7,401 nucleotides of DNA from Nitrosopumilaceae archaeon. GTDB lineage: Archaea; Thermoproteota; Nitrososphaeria; Nitrososphaerales; Nitrosopumilaceae. The number at the start of each line of letters is the position of its first letter. Positions within the stretch are counted from its first letter, which is position 1. The position numbers and the translations under genes were made by a program. The notes below the pieces were generated by a model that was not told the origin of the DNA, did not search any database, and saw only the letters and a list, made by a program, of their open reading frames with translations. Of this stretch, positions 5,666 to 7,401 are shown piece after piece. Where the stretch lies: the NCBI GenBank assembly GCA_020027255.1, contig JAHRAP010000074.1, positions 1 through 7,401 on the forward strand. The letters run 5' to 3'.

Positions 5666-5685
5666 TTTACAAATTAATTGAGTTC

Positions 5686-6258
5686 ATGGCTCGATTTATA
5701 ATTTATATTCATAACGTACAATATTCGCCATCTGATATTGATTATGTTATAAGTAAATCTCGAAATTTATGTTCTAAAATTAATATCATTGTACGCGATG
5801 TTAGAATTTCAAATCATTTTATTGAGTTGGATATATCCACAATTGCGGTTCATGAAATATTAATTAAAATATTGGCTCCGTTGGGTGCTATTGGCCAAAT
5901 AAGACAATTAGGAGATGATGATAACGACAGTGACAATATAAATAAAATAGATACAATCATGCGAGGTGTGTTACATTTTAACACTGAACGTTTTTGGGAA
6001 TGTCATGAAATATTAGAAAATATATGGAAAAACTGTAGTGGTGTAGAAAAAGATACTTTGCAAGGGATTATATTGACTGCAGCTGCATTAGTTCATTATC
6101 AAAAAAATGAGAATAGTATTTGCATTTCAATTTTAACTAGAGCTTTGAATAAACTATTACATTCTGACAAATTCTATCATCAAATTAATATAGAATCTCT
6201 TAAGAAGAATATATCTAAAATAATAAACAATAACTACATAACATTATTTACTATTTAA
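5686..6258 (+). CDS. DUF309 domain protein with an extra N-terminal domain
   Basis: Residues about 94-160 form a DUF309 domain, a small helical family of unknown function found in bacteria and archaea. The signature GVLHFNTERFWECHEILENIW (94-114) and the following helix LQGIILTAAALVHYQKNE (125-142) match the family's pattern of fwe.HE.lE..W and lqG...aAa..H. Despite the HE pair this is not an HExxH protease. Residues 1 to about 75 form a separate alpha/beta-looking segment ending in IKILAPLGAIGQIRQL, joined by an acidic linker (GDDDNDSDN, 76-84). I do not recognise that part. The ATG at 5686 lies 24 nt after a TATA-like box. The last 15 bp overlap the end of the convergent apgM gene. Function is unknown, and neighbours suggest a housekeeping setting only. 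Confidence 0.8.
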   Translation: MARFIIYIHNVQYSPSDIDYVISKSRNLCSKINIIVRDVRISNHFIELDISTIAVHEILIKILAPLGAIGQIRQLGDDDNDSDNINKIDTIMRGVLHFNTERFWECHEILENIWKNCSGVEKDTLQGIILTAAALVHYQKNENSICISILTRALNKLLHSDKFYHQINIESLKKNISKIINNNYITLFTI

Positions 6259-7401
6259 CAAATTTATTGCTTTTGTTAATACATTACATCCATTTAATGA
6301 TTTGAAGCGACCATTTTTTGCTTGTAATTCTGTAAATTTACTAGTATTATCATTTTCGATGTGGTCTGAGGATATTAATAACGGTACTGGGTCATCGCTA
6401 TGTGATTTGTTTATGCATGGTGTAGAATGATCTGCAGATACCACAACTGCGATTTTATTTGTATCTATATTATCTATTAAAAATTTGAAGAATTTTTTGT
6501 CTATAGTTTCAATACTTTTTGTTTTGCCATGGAAATCACCATCATGACCAAATTCATCAGGACCCTTCAAATGAACATATACTACATTGTGTTTTTGTAA
6601 TTCGTCTAGAGCTGCCTTTGCTTTTCCAATGTAATCTGCAAGTTTGTTATTATTGTTAACCTGCATTTTTAAAATCTTTGCAATGCCAATTTCCACTGGC
6701 ATATCTACTACGCACGAAAATCTCAATCCATATTTTTGATTTATGGATATTATATTAGGATACTTATTTCCAGCGTCACGAGTTAAAATACAGTTTATTC
6801 GTTTTTTGTTTTGTGACATTCGTAATTTGTTAATTTTATTATTTTTCATTATTGAAATTGATTTTTGTGTAAATTCATTAATCAATTTCGCAGTTATGTC
6901 AGAATTTACGTTATTATCTAACGAATAACATTTTTTAATTTTTCCGAAATCTGTGTTTGGGTTAGCGATTCCAATCCCATTGATATTATCATATGCTGGA
7001 TCTGTATTACTTATATTGCTAGATAGTGTCTTTCCTTTACATCTAATTCTCAAGCTTATTCTATGTCCTATTGTTGGTAGTATTGTTAACTCAGTTCCTT
7101 CTATTGAAAATTCTATTTTTTTTTCTAATTCTGTGGCTATTTTGGATGCTTCTTCTTTGCTAATACTGCGTCCTGCTCTTCTATCTATTATATTTTCATT
7201 ATCATCTATAGTTGAAAAATTACCACGTAATGCAACATCTCCAGTCTTGAAATCTATTCCTGCTCCTATGGCTTCTATAACTCCTCTTCCTGGATATTTG
7301 TAATTATTGAAATTATATCCATTTGTTTCAAACCCCATTATTTTTAGTGTGTGCTTTGATGTATGTGAATTTTTGTTTAAAATTTTTTGAGCTAATACGC
7401 G
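6244..7401 (-). CDS. apgM: Archaeal 2,3-bisphosphoglycerate-independent phosphoglycerate mutase, 5' partial and probably chimeric at its start
   Basis: This enzyme interconverts 3- and 2-phosphoglycerate in glycolysis and gluconeogenesis and belongs to the alkaline-phosphatase superfamily. From YPGRGVIEAIGAGIDF onward (minus strand, from about 7303) the protein follows aPGM: GDVALRGNFSTI, IDRRAGRSI, PTIGHRISLRI, NTDPAYD, LTRDAGNKYP, the metal-binding HLKGPDEFGHDGD...K...IETID, VVSADHSTPC and DDPVPLLIS. The stop is the complement of 6244-6246, overlapping the DUF309 gene by 15 bp. The frame stays open to base 7401, so no start is present. The ATG at 7336-7338 gives a methionine inside the protein and is not the true start. 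Upstream of GYNFNNYKYPG, where aPGM should show a block like PESD.A...LGY with its metal-binding serine, the reading is instead NSHTSKHTLKIMGFETN, which I do not recognise as aPGM. The N-terminal DG motif is also absent. Confidence 0.88.
   Translation of the reverse strand, partial: RVLAQKILNKNSHTSKHTLKIMGFETNGYNFNNYKYPGRGVIEAIGAGIDFKTGDVALRGNFSTIDDNENIIDRRAGRSISKEEASKIATELEKKIEFSIEGTELTILPTIGHRISLRIRCKGKTLSSNISNTDPAYDNINGIGIANPNTDFGKIKKCYSLDNNVNSDITAKLINEFTQKSISIMKNNKINKLRMSQNKKRINCILTRDAGNKYPNIISINQKYGLRFSCVVDMPVEIGIAKILKMQVNNNNKLADYIGKAKAALDELQKHNVVYVHLKGPDEFGHDGDFHGKTKSIETIDKKFFKFLIDNIDTNKIAVVVSADHSTPCINKSHSDDPVPLLISSDHIENDNTSKFTELQAKNGRFKSLNGCNVLTKAINLLNSK

Noticed and set aside
6001..6011. 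ECHEILE in the DUF309 protein as a possible protease site
   Set aside because: HEILE is not HExxH, and the context matches the DUF309 signature.
6953..7303. Hydrophobic plus-strand frame that looks like a small membrane protein
   Set aside because: It is the antisense shadow of apgM, whose motifs are clear on the minus strand; hydrophobicity comes from T-rich complement codons.
1..7401. CRISPR arrays, insertion sequences, toxin-antitoxin or defence modules
   Set aside because: No regularly spaced repeats, terminal inverted repeats, transposase motifs or defence-type domains were seen; the interior is ordinary housekeeping DNA.

Overview
The window is AT-rich archaeal DNA whose best fit is Nitrososphaerota (Thaumarchaeota). 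That assignment is an inference. It rests on an archaeal/eukaryotic information-processing gene set (aIF5A, Dph6, SRP54, Pus10, S24e, S27ae), an archaeal-type phosphoglycerate mutase, a tRNA-Tyr with a bulge-helix-bulge intron and C1-G72, an archaeal C/D box guide RNA, TATA-like boxes about 24 nt before start codons (leaderless style), and no Shine-Dalgarno sequences. Genus cannot be assigned from the sequence alone.

Layout: (1) 1-507 is an open frame in which the N-terminal HIGH region of a glutamyl-tRNA synthetase runs straight into the C-terminal half of a zinc-type alcohol dehydrogenase. (2) 550-668, minus strand, is tRNA-Tyr(GUA) with a 45-nt intron. (3) 777-4412 is a plus-strand translation and secretion block: aIF5A, a C/D box sRNA, dph6, srp54 (overlapping dph6) and pus10, ending at a T8 tract. 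(4) 4462-5187 is an HExxH metallopeptidase-like gene with no usable ATG, convergent with the minus-strand pair rps24e-rps27ae (5195-5627). (5) Back-to-back TATA boxes separate rps24e from a plus-strand DUF309 gene (5686-6258), whose end overlaps the end of a minus-strand apgM that runs off the right edge.

Theme: almost everything in the middle serves translation. This includes a hypusinated elongation factor, the EF2 diphthamide amidase, tRNA pseudouridylation, a tRNA, ribosomal proteins and SRP. The sRNA between aIF5A and dph6 has a D-box guide that fits the anticodon loop of elongator tRNA-Met, with C34 at the N+5 position. It is therefore predicted to direct Cm34. This is the most informative element that a protein-only annotation would miss.

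Caution: both outer ends look chimeric. About 80-90 bp at the left edge (GluRS) and about 76-87 bp at the right edge (unrecognised peptide before apgM) do not belong to the genes they are joined to. The symmetry suggests artefacts at contig ends rather than natural gene fusions. I see no CRISPR array, insertion sequence or defence system, and no stretch over 300 bp without a gene.
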